This document shows positions 22,969-30,927 of a stretch of 64,000 nucleotides of DNA, one piece after another (the stretch's first letter is position 1; every line of letters starts with the position of its first letter). The notes under the pieces are model-generated. The model made no database searches and had not been told where the DNA came from. It saw only the letters and a list, made by a program, of their open reading frames with translations. This DNA comes from HGM13006 sp900757695. Lineage in GTDB: Bacteria > Bacillota > Clostridia > Oscillospirales > Oscillospiraceae. A program made the position numbers and the translations under genes. The stretch is from positions 1 through 64,000 of the forward strand of contig CAUHNW010000010.1 of assembly GCA_959607825.1 (NCBI GenBank). Direction: 5' to 3'.

Positions 22969-24177
22969 TTATTCCAATACAGGCAAACAGGTCAGCCCAT
23001 GGAATGCTTCCAGTTTCCGATCCAGTTCCTTCTTGGTCAGCGGCGCAGTAAACACCGCAGTTTCTCCCAGCATCCCCGGGGCCGATACCGTTTCCACATC
23101 ACCGAATACGGTGCCGATGCGCACATCCCGCTCTTCCGTGCGGATATACCACCGGAGCGGCAGGGCCGTGAAATCTCCCACCACATCATCGCCGCCGAGA
23201 TCCCAGTCCATGTTCTGACGACGTTCCTTATGCTTGACTGCATCAATAATATCCGCAGACACCGCACTGGCAGTGGGCAGCTTTCCGGCGCCCCGGCCAT
23301 AGAACATCACATCCCCGATGGCATCGCCCCGGACGACGATTCCGTTGAACACATCCTCAACGCCCGCCAGCTGCTGATCCTCGGGAATCAGATGCGGCGC
23401 AACATACGCCACCACTTTTCCATCCTCCTGCCGAACCGCGCGGCCCAGGAGCTTGATCTTCATTCCGGCGGCCTCCGCCAGCGCCACGTCCTCAGACGTG
23501 ATCCCCGTAATTCCCTGGGTGGGAACCTGCGCAGGATAAATATGCCGTCCAAAGCTCAGCGATGCCAGAATGCAGATCTTCCGGCAGGCATCAAAGCCCT
23601 CAACATCTGCGGTAGGATCTGCCTCTGCATAGCCCTTCTCCTGAGCCTGCGCCAGCGCCGTGTCGAAAGACAGTCCTTCCTTTATCATTTTAGTCAGAAT
23701 ATAGTTGGTTGTGCCATTGAGGATCCCATAAATCTCCGTGATCTCATTGGCCGCCAGACAGGAGCCCAACGGACGGATAATGGGAATACCACCGCCCACA
23801 GATGCCTCATAGAGATAATTGAGATTCTTCTCCCGGGCAATGGCAAAGAACTCGTCTCCGCACTCTGCCACCACCTCTTTATTGGAGGTAACCACGCTCT
23901 TTCCCGCTTTCAGTGCCCGCAGAGTGTAGTCCCGGGCCGCACCGGTCCCGCCAATGCACTCCGCCACCACTGTGACCTCCGGGTCATTTTCGATGATGGA
24001 AAAATCCGTTACCACCAGATCCCGAAATGGGCTGTTCGGATAGTCATGCCGCCCGAGGATATATTTGACCTCCACCGGTTCCCCGGCCTTGCGGGCAATG
24101 GAATCTGCGTTTTTGGTGAGCACCTCTGCCACACCGGAGCCTACCGTTCCAAGCCCCAAAATTGCAACTTTTGCCAT
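22969..24177 (-). CDS. hom: Homoserine dehydrogenase
   Basis: Reduces aspartate semialdehyde to homoserine, the branch to threonine and methionine. The 402-residue protein has the NAD(P) loop GLGTVGSGV at residues 7-15, the catalytic domain (VASVGGGIP-like segment reads EASVGGGIPIIRPLG), and a C-terminal ACT-like tail. Middle gene of the operon, 12 bases after the ACT/HTH gene. The substrate pathway continues with thrB and thrC, which are not in this window. Confidence 0.96.
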   Translation of the reverse strand: MAKVAILGLGTVGSGVAEVLTKNADSIARKAGEPVEVKYILGRHDYPNSPFRDLVVTDFSIIENDPEVTVVAECIGGTGAARDYTLRALKAGKSVVTSNKEVVAECGDEFFAIAREKNLNYLYEASVGGGIPIIRPLGSCLAANEITEIYGILNGTTNYILTKMIKEGLSFDTALAQAQEKGYAEADPTADVEGFDACRKICILASLSFGRHIYPAQVPTQGITGITSEDVALAEAAGMKIKLLGRAVRQEDGKVVAYVAPHLIPEDQQLAGVEDVFNGIVVRGDAIGDVMFYGRGAGKLPTASAVSADIIDAVKHKERRQNMDWDLGGDDVVGDFTALPLRWYIRTEERDVRIGTVFGDVETVSAPGMLGETAVFTAPLTKKELDRKLEAFHGLTCLPVLE

Positions 24178-24189
24178 GTGTTACTCCTT

Positions 24190-24630
24190 TCAGCCCGCTA
24201 CGATCTCGGCCTTCAGTACGCCATCCAGATTGCCCATACGCTTGAGCAGATCCTCCACCGAGCAGTGCAGCTCACTGGTCTCCGCCGAAATGGTCACAAT
24301 GGCACAGCCATTGGTGGGAATATTCTGGTTGATGGTGAGTATATTTGCGCCGTTATAGGCAAAAATGGAAAGTATACCGGACAGAACACCGGTACGATCC
24401 TTCAGCATCAGCTGGAATGTAATAATGTGTCCCGCCATAAGATTTTGAAAGGGCATCATCGCATCCCGATATTTATAAAAGGCGCTGCGGCTGATTCCCG
24501 TTGCCTTGGTGGCCTCTCCTACTGTGGCAGCCTCCCCGGAATCCAGCATTTGCTTGGCCTCCGCCACCTTGAGGAACACCTCCGGCAGTGCTGCGGCCTC
24601 TACAATATAGTATTTTGGCATTTTATCCAC
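24190..24630 (-). CDS. ACT-domain protein with N-terminal helix-turn-helix (UPF0735/PheB-like)
   Basis: A 146-residue protein of the UPF0735 group. Residues 25-60 form a helix-turn-helix (EAATVGEATKATGISRSAFYKYRDAM), and residues 70-145 are an ACT domain that should bind an amino acid (LMLKDRTGVLSGILSIFAYNGANILTINQ). The layout suggests an amino-acid-responsive regulator; the function is not proven in the family. The start is GTG at 24630, with GGAGGGG six bases upstream. It leads the hom-lysC operon and faces a 21-bp palindrome at 24700-24720, so it could act on its own promoter. Confidence 0.88.
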   Translation of the reverse strand: MDKMPKYYIVEAAALPEVFLKVAEAKQMLDSGEAATVGEATKATGISRSAFYKYRDAMMPFQNLMAGHIITFQLMLKDRTGVLSGILSIFAYNGANILTINQNIPTNGCAIVTISAETSELHCSVEDLLKRMGNLDGVLKAEIVAG

Positions 24631-24699
24631 GCAAAGCCCCTCCTTGTCCGTCTATCGCGTTCATTTGTTTCCAACACGTGGTCTATCTTATCATGTTGC

Positions 24700-24720
24700 G
24701 TGTCCGTTTGCAACGGACAC
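24700..24720. promoter_or_regulatory. Perfect palindrome in the shared promoter region of the aspartate operon and the YtvI-like gene
   Basis: Nine-base perfect arms GTGTCCGTT and AACGGACAC flank TGC. The centre contains TTGCAA, itself a palindrome, which can serve as -35 box in both directions: minus strand TTGCAA, 17 bases, TAAGAT; plus strand a weaker TATCCG. A dimeric regulator bound here would control both genes. Confidence 0.6.
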
Positions 24721-24792
24721 ATCCATAAAATATCCGATGTTTTTTTCATTATTTTTGTACTTTCTGTCATTTTACACAATAGGAGGCCCATC

Positions 24793-25899
24793 ATGGATAT
24801 CCCCCGGAAATACAGGCAGCTGCTCCTGCCTGCCGCCTGCATTGCTCTGCTTCTGCTCACGTTGAAATACCTGCTGCCGCTGGTTCTCCCGGTACTGCTG
24901 GGCATCGGCATTGCCGCCGCACTGTCCCCCCTGATCCGTTTCCTGCAAAGCCGCCTTTCGCTGGGCCGCAGTCTCAGCGCCGGAGTGTGCGTCACAGGCG
25001 TACTTCTGCTGCTGGCAGCATTGTTCTGGCTGCTGGCAAAGGCGCTGGCCGCAGAGGCCGGACGGCTCTACGACCAGCTTCCGGCAATTATGGACACGCT
25101 GTCCCGGGCACTCGATGCCTTTGGCAGGTGGGCCCAGCAGCTTGCGCAGCTTCTGCCCGACGGCGCCGGAGACGCCTTTTCCAGCTGGGCACAGGATATC
25201 ATCCGTTCCGGCGGCACGCTGGCCACAGAGGCATACGAGCAGGTGTTCTCTCTGGTATCCGGCTTTCTGGGGCGGCTGCCGGATACGCTGCTGTTCCTGC
25301 TGACCACCGTGCTCTCCAGCTATTTTGCCGCCGCTGAGCTACCCCATCTTCAGGGGCTCTGTCGGGATCATCTTCCCGATACGCTGCAAAAGCGCGGCCA
25401 TCAGCTGCTGGGCAGCATGAAAACGGTATTTTCCGGCTGGCTGCGTGCCCAGCTGATCCTGATGAGCATTACATTCTGCATTCTCCTCTGCGGCTTCTGG
25501 CTGCTGGGCATTCGTCCCACACTGCTCCCGGCCTTGGGGATTGCGGTGCTGGACGCTCTGCCTCTATTCGGCACCGGCACCATTTTGCTGCCATGGGGCC
25601 TGTTCCGCATCATCGCCGGAGATTTCCGGCTGGGACTGGGACTCATGATCCTCTACGGCGTTGCAGCATTGAGCCGAAACGTACTGGAACCAAAGCTGCT
25701 GGGTGCGCAGGCCGGCGTCAGTCCGCTGCTGACGCTGCTGGCCATCTACACCGGATACCGCCTCTCCGGCTTTACCGGAATGATCCTGCTCCCCATCGGC
25801 GTCATGATCGCTGCGGAACTCTTTACCGCAGCGCATTCCCCCACCGCCGCACCGGTGGAAACGGCCCGGAGCGCCGTGTTTCCCCATCCCCTTCCATAG
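24793..25899 (+). CDS. YtvI-like AI-2E family membrane protein
   Basis: A 368-residue integral membrane protein of the AI-2E/PerM superfamily, closest in layout to the sporulation protein YtvI. Two N-terminal hydrophobic segments (about residues 10-50), a central soluble helical stretch with amphipathic sequence, then five or more membrane segments from about 165. The signature FGTGTILLPWG and the SRNVLEPKLLG box are family hallmarks. An enormous open frame extends upstream across the opposite strand, but AGGAGG at 24781-24786 fixes the ATG at 24793. It is divergent from the aspartate operon. Confidence 0.88.
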   Translation: MDIPRKYRQLLLPAACIALLLLTLKYLLPLVLPVLLGIGIAAALSPLIRFLQSRLSLGRSLSAGVCVTGVLLLLAALFWLLAKALAAEAGRLYDQLPAIMDTLSRALDAFGRWAQQLAQLLPDGAGDAFSSWAQDIIRSGGTLATEAYEQVFSLVSGFLGRLPDTLLFLLTTVLSSYFAAAELPHLQGLCRDHLPDTLQKRGHQLLGSMKTVFSGWLRAQLILMSITFCILLCGFWLLGIRPTLLPALGIAVLDALPLFGTGTILLPWGLFRIIAGDFRLGLGLMILYGVAALSRNVLEPKLLGAQAGVSPLLTLLAIYTGYRLSGFTGMILLPIGVMIAAELFTAAHSPTAAPVETARSAVFPHPLP

Positions 25900-25902
25900 C
25901 AA

Positions 25903-25936
25903 AAGGCCGCATTCCACAAAGACGGAATGCGGCCTT
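25903..25936. terminator. Bidirectional terminator
   Basis: Thirteen-base perfect arms (AAGGCCGCATTCC and complement) between the convergent YtvI-like and MATE genes. Confidence 0.88.
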
Positions 25937-25956
25937 CTCATGATGCGTTTATGCTT

Positions 25957-27324
25957 TTATGCTTCTGCATCATTCCGGGTCAGCTGACGGATCCATGTGA
26001 ATCGGTTGCAGTAGATGGCATTGGGAATGCATTTAATGACCTGATCCGCCTTCAGGAAGGCGAACGTCACAACCGGCGGAAGTCCCCAGACAAATGCGCT
26101 GAGATAGCTCATGGGAATACAGAACAGCCAGATAAAGCAGGTGTCCATGACCGCAGCATACCTGGTGTTTCCGCCGCCGCCAATAATGCCGGCCTCTACC
26201 GGATACTGATAGCAGCTGCAAATCGAGGTAACCCCCAGCACCGTCAGAAATTCGGATGCCAACTGTGCAGTCTCCTCCGACACACTGTAGAGCGAAATGA
26301 TCCAGTCCTTGCAGGCCAGGATCAGCACCGTAGAGACAATGCCCAGCAAAATATAGATGCACTGAAGGCTCCGGGCATAGGGCTTTACCAGATGGATATT
26401 CCCCTCGCCAATGGTCTTGCCGATGGTAACCGAGGATGCGCTGGATGCCGACATTCCCACAACGATAAACAGCTGGTATACCACTGTGGCGATGGAATTG
26501 GCCGCAATGGTTTCTGCGCTGATATGCCCCAAAATCGACGTCTGTGCCGCCTGTGCCACGCCCCACAGTCCGCCGGTAACTACCACAGGCAGCGAGACCT
26601 TTACATAATCCCCCAAAAATCCGAAGTCCATGTTCAGCAGATGCCGTGGCTTCATGGTCAGCTTCCGATCAATAAAGAACAGATATACCAGAATGATGAC
26701 CAGCTCCACCACACGGCTGGTCAGTGTCGCAATGGCAGCGCCTACGATCCCCAGCTCCGGCAGGCCGAAGTGCCCAAAAATCAGGCAGTAATTCAGGCAC
26801 ATATTGATGAGAATCGTGCTGATCGACATCACCGTTCCCACAAATGCTGTCTCCACGCTTTGGAGCGAATACATCAGCGTGTTGGATATGGCATAGATGA
26901 TATACGTCCAGCACATGATACGGAGGTATTTGAGTCCTTCCGTCACTACGGCCTGATCGGAGGTAAACAGGCTTAAAACTCGGCTCGGGATCAACAGGGT
27001 CAGCAGGAAAAAGATCATGCCGATGACAACACCGAATTTCAGTCCCACAGAGGTGATACGCCGAATGGGATCTACCTTTCCCTTGCCCCAATACTGGGCC
27101 CCCAGCACCGCAACGCCGGTGCCAATGCCCGCCACAACGGATTGGAGCATAAACTGGATCTGATTCACCAGCGTTGCACCGGACAGTGCCAGCTCCGTAT
27201 AGGTTCCCAGCATGATATTATCCACCATGTTTACCATCAGTGCCGCCAGCTGCTGTAGGGATATCACGATCAGCAGCGGAAAAAATGTATGATAAAGGCT
27301 TTTGTTCTGAAATAGTTTTGGCAT
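25957..27324 (-). CDS. MATE-family multidrug/metabolite exporter (first copy)
   Basis: A 455-residue transporter with about twelve membrane segments in two homologous halves. Features include the N-terminal MVNMVDNIMLG stretch, AQYWGKGKVDPIRR after the second segment, and TIGKTIGEGN in the second half. Substrate is unknown; members export cationic compounds using Na+ or H+. It has a TATAAT at 27374-27379 but only a poor -35; an inverted repeat at 27387-27406 covers that spot, which suggests activator control. It is not closely similar to the second MATE protein at 56354-57793. Confidence 0.92.
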   Translation of the reverse strand: MPKLFQNKSLYHTFFPLLIVISLQQLAALMVNMVDNIMLGTYTELALSGATLVNQIQFMLQSVVAGIGTGVAVLGAQYWGKGKVDPIRRITSVGLKFGVVIGMIFFLLTLLIPSRVLSLFTSDQAVVTEGLKYLRIMCWTYIIYAISNTLMYSLQSVETAFVGTVMSISTILINMCLNYCLIFGHFGLPELGIVGAAIATLTSRVVELVIILVYLFFIDRKLTMKPRHLLNMDFGFLGDYVKVSLPVVVTGGLWGVAQAAQTSILGHISAETIAANSIATVVYQLFIVVGMSASSASSVTIGKTIGEGNIHLVKPYARSLQCIYILLGIVSTVLILACKDWIISLYSVSEETAQLASEFLTVLGVTSICSCYQYPVEAGIIGGGGNTRYAAVMDTCFIWLFCIPMSYLSAFVWGLPPVVTFAFLKADQVIKCIPNAIYCNRFTWIRQLTRNDAEA

Positions 27325-27373
27325 TTTACTTCTCCTTTTTCACGTCTTATTGGTATGCTCTCAGCTCTGGCAC

Positions 27374-27379
27374 ATTATA
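27374..27379 (-). promoter_or_regulatory. -10 box of the first MATE gene
   Basis: TATAAT on the minus strand about 50 bases before the start; no recognisable -35 box at 16-19 bases. Confidence 0.5.
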
Positions 27380-27386
27380 AGCGTGT

Positions 27387-27406
27387 AAAAGGACGCTGCT
27401 CCTTTT
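27387..27406. promoter_or_regulatory. Inverted repeat over the -35 position of the first MATE gene
   Basis: AAAAGGA and TCCTTTT arms with six bases between, starting eight bases upstream of the -10 box. A poor -35 together with a dyad at this place is typical of activator-dependent promoters. Confidence 0.45.
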
Positions 27407-27536
27407 CAGCCTGTGAAACACCGGCGAAATGCGCCGCAAAATCCGGTGTCTGACCACAGGTCTTTTGTTATTTTGAATTTCCCCCGCTTTCTGGAATTTA
27501 TCCGGTGATCGCAGCAGAAATACATTCCAGCTGCTA

Positions 27537-27940
27537 CAAATAGGCAGAAGAAAACCGGGAACACGGCGGCTCCTTCTTTTCTCTTCCATGGTACGCCAGA
27601 AGTAGCCGCTCAAAGAACATGCCGGTGGCATGTTCGACTGCGGCTGTCCCTTCCCAAAAATTCTTGCCCTTGGCGACGAATTTTTGGTGGCGTTGTCCGC
27701 TCCTTCAAATAGGCAGAAGAAAACCGGGAACCTGTTGATTTCCCTCTCTTTCTTCCTTGGTACGCCAGAAGTAGACGCACAAAGAACATGCCGGTGGCAT
27801 GTTCGACTGCGGCTGTCCCTTCCCAAAAATTCTAGCCCTTGGCGACGAATTTTTGGTGGCGTTGTCCGCTCCTTCAAATAGGCAGAAGAAAACCGGGAAC
27901 CTGTTGGCTCCCGGTTTTTATTCCATGGTACGCCAGAAGG
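27537..27940. repeat. 169-bp tandem repeat (about 2.4 units) anchored on the tRNA-Arg 3' end
   Basis: Units begin at 27537, 27706 and 27875 with the same block (CAAATAGGCAGAAGAAAACC then GGGAAC). Each unit contains the last 14 bases of the tRNA gene (TGGTACGCCAGAAG at 27589, 27758 and, in the real tRNA, 27926), spaced 168-169 bases apart. The first two also hold a nearly identical 110-base segment with a GAACATGCC-GGT-GGCATGTTC hairpin (27615-27635, 27784-27804). The units are over 90% identical except for about 35 bases between the terminator-like arm and the tRNA fragment. Open frames across it look accidental. Confidence 0.85.
27889..27918 (-). terminator. Terminator of tRNA-Arg
   Basis: AAAACCGGGA (27889-27898) and TCCCGGTTTT (27909-27918) form a ten-pair stem seven bases beyond the CCA end. 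The distal arm is part of the 169-bp repeat. Confidence 0.8.
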
Positions 27941-28002
27941 GACTCGAACCCCCGACCTACTGATTCGTAGTCAGTCACTCTATCCAACTGAGCTACTGGC
28001 GC
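27926..28002 (-). tRNA. tRNA-Arg (anticodon ACG)
   Basis: A 77-base gene with encoded CCA. The acceptor arm GCGCCAG/CTGGCGT pairs, the D arm reads AGCTCAGTTGGATAGAGT, the anticodon loop is CTACGAA (ACG) on an ACTGA/TCAGT stem, and the T arm contains GGGGGTTCGAGTCCC. A34 should be changed to inosine to read CGU, CGC and CGA. A strong promoter (28027-28055) and terminator flank it. Confidence 0.95.
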
Positions 28003-28026
28003 ATATCTCTCACGGAATGCTTGGGT

Positions 28027-28055
28027 ATTATAGCATCTATTTTTCTAAAATGCAA
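28027..28055 (-). promoter_or_regulatory. Promoter of tRNA-Arg
   Basis: TTGCAT, 17 bases, TGC-extended TATAAT (28027-28032) on the minus strand, about 25 bases ahead of the mature tRNA. Confidence 0.8.
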
Positions 28056-28153
28056 GTATTTTTTCTCACTTTCAGAAATTTTTTTCTGAATTTCAGATTT
28101 TGTCGCATATCCTGCAGCAATATGGTATACTCTCTAACAGATCTGCTTTCCGG

Positions 28154-28180
28154 AAAAGGAGCGCACCACTGGTACGCTCC
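28154..28180 (-). terminator. Terminator of the small 28190-28363 gene
   Basis: GGAGCG/CGCTCC arms with 11 bases between, followed by TTTT on the minus strand. Moderate strength. Confidence 0.5.
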
Positions 28181-28189
28181 CCCGGTTTC

Positions 28190-28363
28190 TCAGGTCAGCT
28201 TTCGCTCCAGTGCGTCAGCTGCCTCATTGACCTTCCGGGTGGCAGATTGGGCCGCCTGCCGCCCCAGCCTCTGCATCTCCCGATTTCGGGGCAGCATCAT
28301 CCCAACGGCTGTTCCGGCGGCAGCTCCAAGGCCCATTGCCATAAAAAATGATTTTGCTTCCAT
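28190..28363 (-). CDS. Small YtxH-like protein, function unknown
   Basis: A 57-residue protein starting MEAKSFFMAMGLGAAAGTAVGMML. The N-terminal third is a Gly/Ala-rich hydrophobic helix and the rest is a charged amphipathic helix (LGRQAAQSATRKVNEAADALERKL). This resembles YtxH/YtkA-like small envelope proteins. The ATG at 28363 lies eight bases after GGGGAG; in-frame GTG codons upstream are less well placed. It sits between the tRNA and the divergent pyrC gene. Confidence 0.65.
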   Translation of the reverse strand: MEAKSFFMAMGLGAAAGTAVGMMLPRNREMQRLGRQAAQSATRKVNEAADALERKLT

Positions 28364-28434
28364 TGCATTCACTCCCCTCACCACTATTCTGCCCCAACCG
28401 GGCAGCGCTATCCCGAAAGGAGCCCTGAAAGGTT

Positions 28435-29715
28435 ATGGGAATTTTATTAAAAAACGGCTGTGTTGTTGACACGCAAAATCAAACGCTGTCGCCCATGGAT
28501 CTGCTGCTGGAAGGCGGCGTGATCTCCGCCATTGCCCCGGGCATTGCCGCAAAAGGCCACGAGACCATCGACTGCACCGGAAAGGTCATTGCCCCCGGTC
28601 TGGTGGACATGCATGTGCATTTCCGTGACCCCGGCCTTACCTACAAGGAGGATATCGTCACAGGCAGTGCAGCAGCCGCAGCAGGCGGATTCACTACGGT
28701 TGCCTGTATGCCCAACACAAAGCCTGTGCTGGACACCCCCGAGCAGATGCACTATGTGCTGGAAAAGAGCAAATCGCAGGGTTCCTGCCGTGTACTCCCC
28801 ATTGGTGCTGTCACTGTAGGTCAGCAGGGCGAAACACTCACAGACTTTCGTGCGCTTTCGGAAGCCGGCGCTGTAGCATTTTCTGATGACGGCGTTCCCG
28901 TCACCTCTGCGGTTCGGATGCGGGATGCGCTGAAGGCTGCAAAGGCGCTCCATAAAATCGTCATTTCCCATTGTGAAGACGGTGAAATGGTAAAAAACTA
29001 TGCGGTAAACGAGGGGGAAGTATCCCGGCAGCTGGGGCTTCCCGGCCGTCCTGCCATCGCCGAGGATCTCATGGTGGCACGGGATCTGATGCTGGCCGCC
29101 GAAACCGGCGCCCACGTCCATATCGCCCACGTCTCCACCAAAGGCTCCGCAGCGCTGATCCGACAGGCTAAGGCCAACGGCGTCTCGGTCACCGCAGAGA
29201 CCTGCCCCCAGTATTTCATCTATACCGAGCAGGAAATCCTCAAAAAGGGCACCATGGCTCGAGTCAATCCGCCGCTTCGTACTGAAGAAGACCGTCAGGC
29301 CATTCTGGAAGCCGTGCTGGACGGAACGCTGGACTGCATCGTTACCGACCACGCACCCCATAGCGTCGAGGAAAAAGCACGCCCTCTTGCCGATGCCCCC
29401 AGCGGCATGGTGGGGCTGGAGACCTCCCTTGCCGCCTGCCTTACCTTTCTGGTAAAGCCCGGCTATTTGACCGTTCCCCAGCTGATTGCGAAGATGTCCC
29501 TGATCCCCGCCGGAATCCTGGGTCTGGAAGCCGGAGTCCTTACCCCGGGCGGTGCCGCCGACCTGTGCGTCTTTGACCCCAGCGAGGTCTGGACGGTAAA
29601 CCCGGCAGGATTCCGCTCCAAGGGCCGGAACACCGTATTTGCGGGCGACCAGCTCACGGGCAGAGTAATGCTTACCATCTGCGGCGGAGCCGTCACATAT
29701 CGCAACGGTATCTGA
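28435..29715 (+). CDS. pyrC: Dihydroorotase
   Basis: Cyclises carbamoyl aspartate to dihydroorotate in pyrimidine synthesis. The 426-residue amidohydrolase has the metal ligands of DMHVHFRDPG near residue 57, the lysine/histidine region ISHCEDG near 178, IAHVSTKGS near 230, and the Asp of VTDHAPHS near 305. The start follows AAAGGAG. It is convergent with the pyrD operon and separated from it by a strong terminator, so pyrC is expressed apart from pyrF-K-D. No pyrB is visible in the window. Confidence 0.96.
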   Translation: MGILLKNGCVVDTQNQTLSPMDLLLEGGVISAIAPGIAAKGHETIDCTGKVIAPGLVDMHVHFRDPGLTYKEDIVTGSAAAAAGGFTTVACMPNTKPVLDTPEQMHYVLEKSKSQGSCRVLPIGAVTVGQQGETLTDFRALSEAGAVAFSDDGVPVTSAVRMRDALKAAKALHKIVISHCEDGEMVKNYAVNEGEVSRQLGLPGRPAIAEDLMVARDLMLAAETGAHVHIAHVSTKGSAALIRQAKANGVSVTAETCPQYFIYTEQEILKKGTMARVNPPLRTEEDRQAILEAVLDGTLDCIVTDHAPHSVEEKARPLADAPSGMVGLETSLAACLTFLVKPGYLTVPQLIAKMSLIPAGILGLEAGVLTPGGAADLCVFDPSEVWTVNPAGFRSKGRNTVFAGDQLTGRVMLTICGGAVTYRNGI

Positions 29716-29727
29716 GCACGCATCATA

Positions 29728-29763
29728 AACGCCGCTGTCTGATTCAAGCCAGACAGCGGCGTT
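29728..29763. terminator. Bidirectional terminator between pyrC and the pyr operon
   Basis: Fourteen-base perfect arms AACGCCGCTGTCTG and complement with an eight-base loop. Confidence 0.88.
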
Positions 29764-29767
29764 CTTG

Positions 29768-30925
29768 TTATTCTTTGATGATTTTCAGCTTTTTGGGCAG
29801 TGCCGGAATCGCAATGTCCTTTTCCATCAAAATCAGCTTTCCGAATCTTCCGGGGCTTTTGCCCGCTTCATGGAAGCCAAACTTATGATAAAAGCCAAGG
29901 GCCTTTTCATTGGTATGGGCCACAGACAGCTGCAGCTTCGTCCTTCCCAGCTTTCGATAGAAGCTCACCGCATGGCCCACCAGCTGAATGCCAAGGCCCT
30001 TATGGCGATACGCCTCCCGCAGATAGAGAAACGGAATATAACCCACGCCCTTCCGCTGGTCTCTGGCGGGGCTCAGCTGGATCATGCCCACCGGCGTGCG
30101 GTCCAGATACCCCACTACCATGGCATTTGGATCCGGCCCCATGGTTCTCTGGGCGTCCATCCAGAAGCCGGATCCATCGAAGCCCTCTAAGGAACCGTAT
30201 ACGACCTCCCATGCATCCTTCCGGTAGCGAATATACTGCTCGATCTCATCCCCCATGGGTGCAATGTGCAGATCCGCCACTCCGGTCTCCGGCTTCCAGC
30301 GGGTCCGGTACAAATGCCCCTTTTCCAGATGGCTGACGTCATTCTGAAACACCACCCGGACGCCATGTTCGTCCCACTCTAAAAGGCTCACCGCAGTATT
30401 GTCGCTGCGTCCTGCCAGCTGACGATTCTCGTACCCATAGATCAGCCCGCAGAGGGCGGCGGAAATCAGATAGCCATGTCCGCAGACGGCTACCGTTTTT
30501 TGAGGATGCTCCCGAACGATCTCCCGCAGGGCATCACAGCAGCGCTCCCCTACCTGACGGAAGGTCTCTGCCCCATTCAGCCGCCATGCGTCCGGATGGT
30601 AGGTAAAGTTCACCATTTCCTCCGGATAACAGCGCCACGCAGTGCCAAAGGGCATCTCCTCCCATGGCCCCACGTTGACCTCCCGGAGCCGCACATCCGT
30701 ATGCAGCGGCAGTCCCTTGGGCAGGCAGAGCGCCGATGCCGTATACATAGCCCGGTAGAGGTCACTGGAATACACGGCATCCAGATGGATGTCCCGAAAG
30801 CGCTGTCCTACCGCCTCCACCTGCTGATACCCCAGCTCTGTAAGGCTGGAATTATACTGCCCCTGCATTCTCCGGTAGAGGTTTCCCTCAGCCTCTCCGT
30901 GGCGCACCAGATAGATTCTCGTCAC
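29768..30925 (-). CDS. Fusion of histidine phosphatase and GNAT N-acetyltransferase
   Basis: A 385-residue two-domain protein. The N-terminal half (1-200) is a phosphoglycerate-mutase-like histidine phosphatase: LVRHGEAEGN gives the RHG nucleophile and CGHGYL the second histidine. The C-terminal half (about 205-380) is a GNAT acetyltransferase with the acetyl-CoA loop (YRHKGLGIQLVGHAVSFYRKLG) and the NEKALGFYHKFGF motif. Substrates are unknown. The frame is open far upstream, but GTG at 30925, two bases after the pyrD stop (which itself carries the GGGGGG site), is the natural start. It is the last gene of the pyr operon; a link to nucleotide metabolism is only positional. Confidence 0.85.
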   Translation of the reverse strand: MTRIYLVRHGEAEGNLYRRMQGQYNSSLTELGYQQVEAVGQRFRDIHLDAVYSSDLYRAMYTASALCLPKGLPLHTDVRLREVNVGPWEEMPFGTAWRCYPEEMVNFTYHPDAWRLNGAETFRQVGERCCDALREIVREHPQKTVAVCGHGYLISAALCGLIYGYENRQLAGRSDNTAVSLLEWDEHGVRVVFQNDVSHLEKGHLYRTRWKPETGVADLHIAPMGDEIEQYIRYRKDAWEVVYGSLEGFDGSGFWMDAQRTMGPDPNAMVVGYLDRTPVGMIQLSPARDQRKGVGYIPFLYLREAYRHKGLGIQLVGHAVSFYRKLGRTKLQLSVAHTNEKALGFYHKFGFHEAGKSPGRFGKLILMEKDIAIPALPKKLKIIKE

Positions 30926-30927
30926 CG

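Noticed and set aside
24631..24700. Lysine riboswitch or T-box before the aspartate operon
   Set aside because: The leader is well under 60 bases and has none of the conserved sequences.
21757..24792. Very long open frame on the plus strand running into the YtvI-like gene
   Set aside because: It lies opposite lysC, hom and the ACT gene, whose proteins are clear. The real plus-strand start is at 24793 after AGGAGG. High G+C third bases keep the antisense frame open.
27347..27881. Two or more open frames through the 169-bp repeat
   Set aside because: Frames follow the repeat and the tRNA end, lack ribosome sites and give no protein-like sequence. Such frames are often misannotated as hypothetical proteins.
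27537..27940. CRISPR array
   Set aside because: The unit is 169 bp, with no short repeat/spacer pattern, and there are no cas genes.
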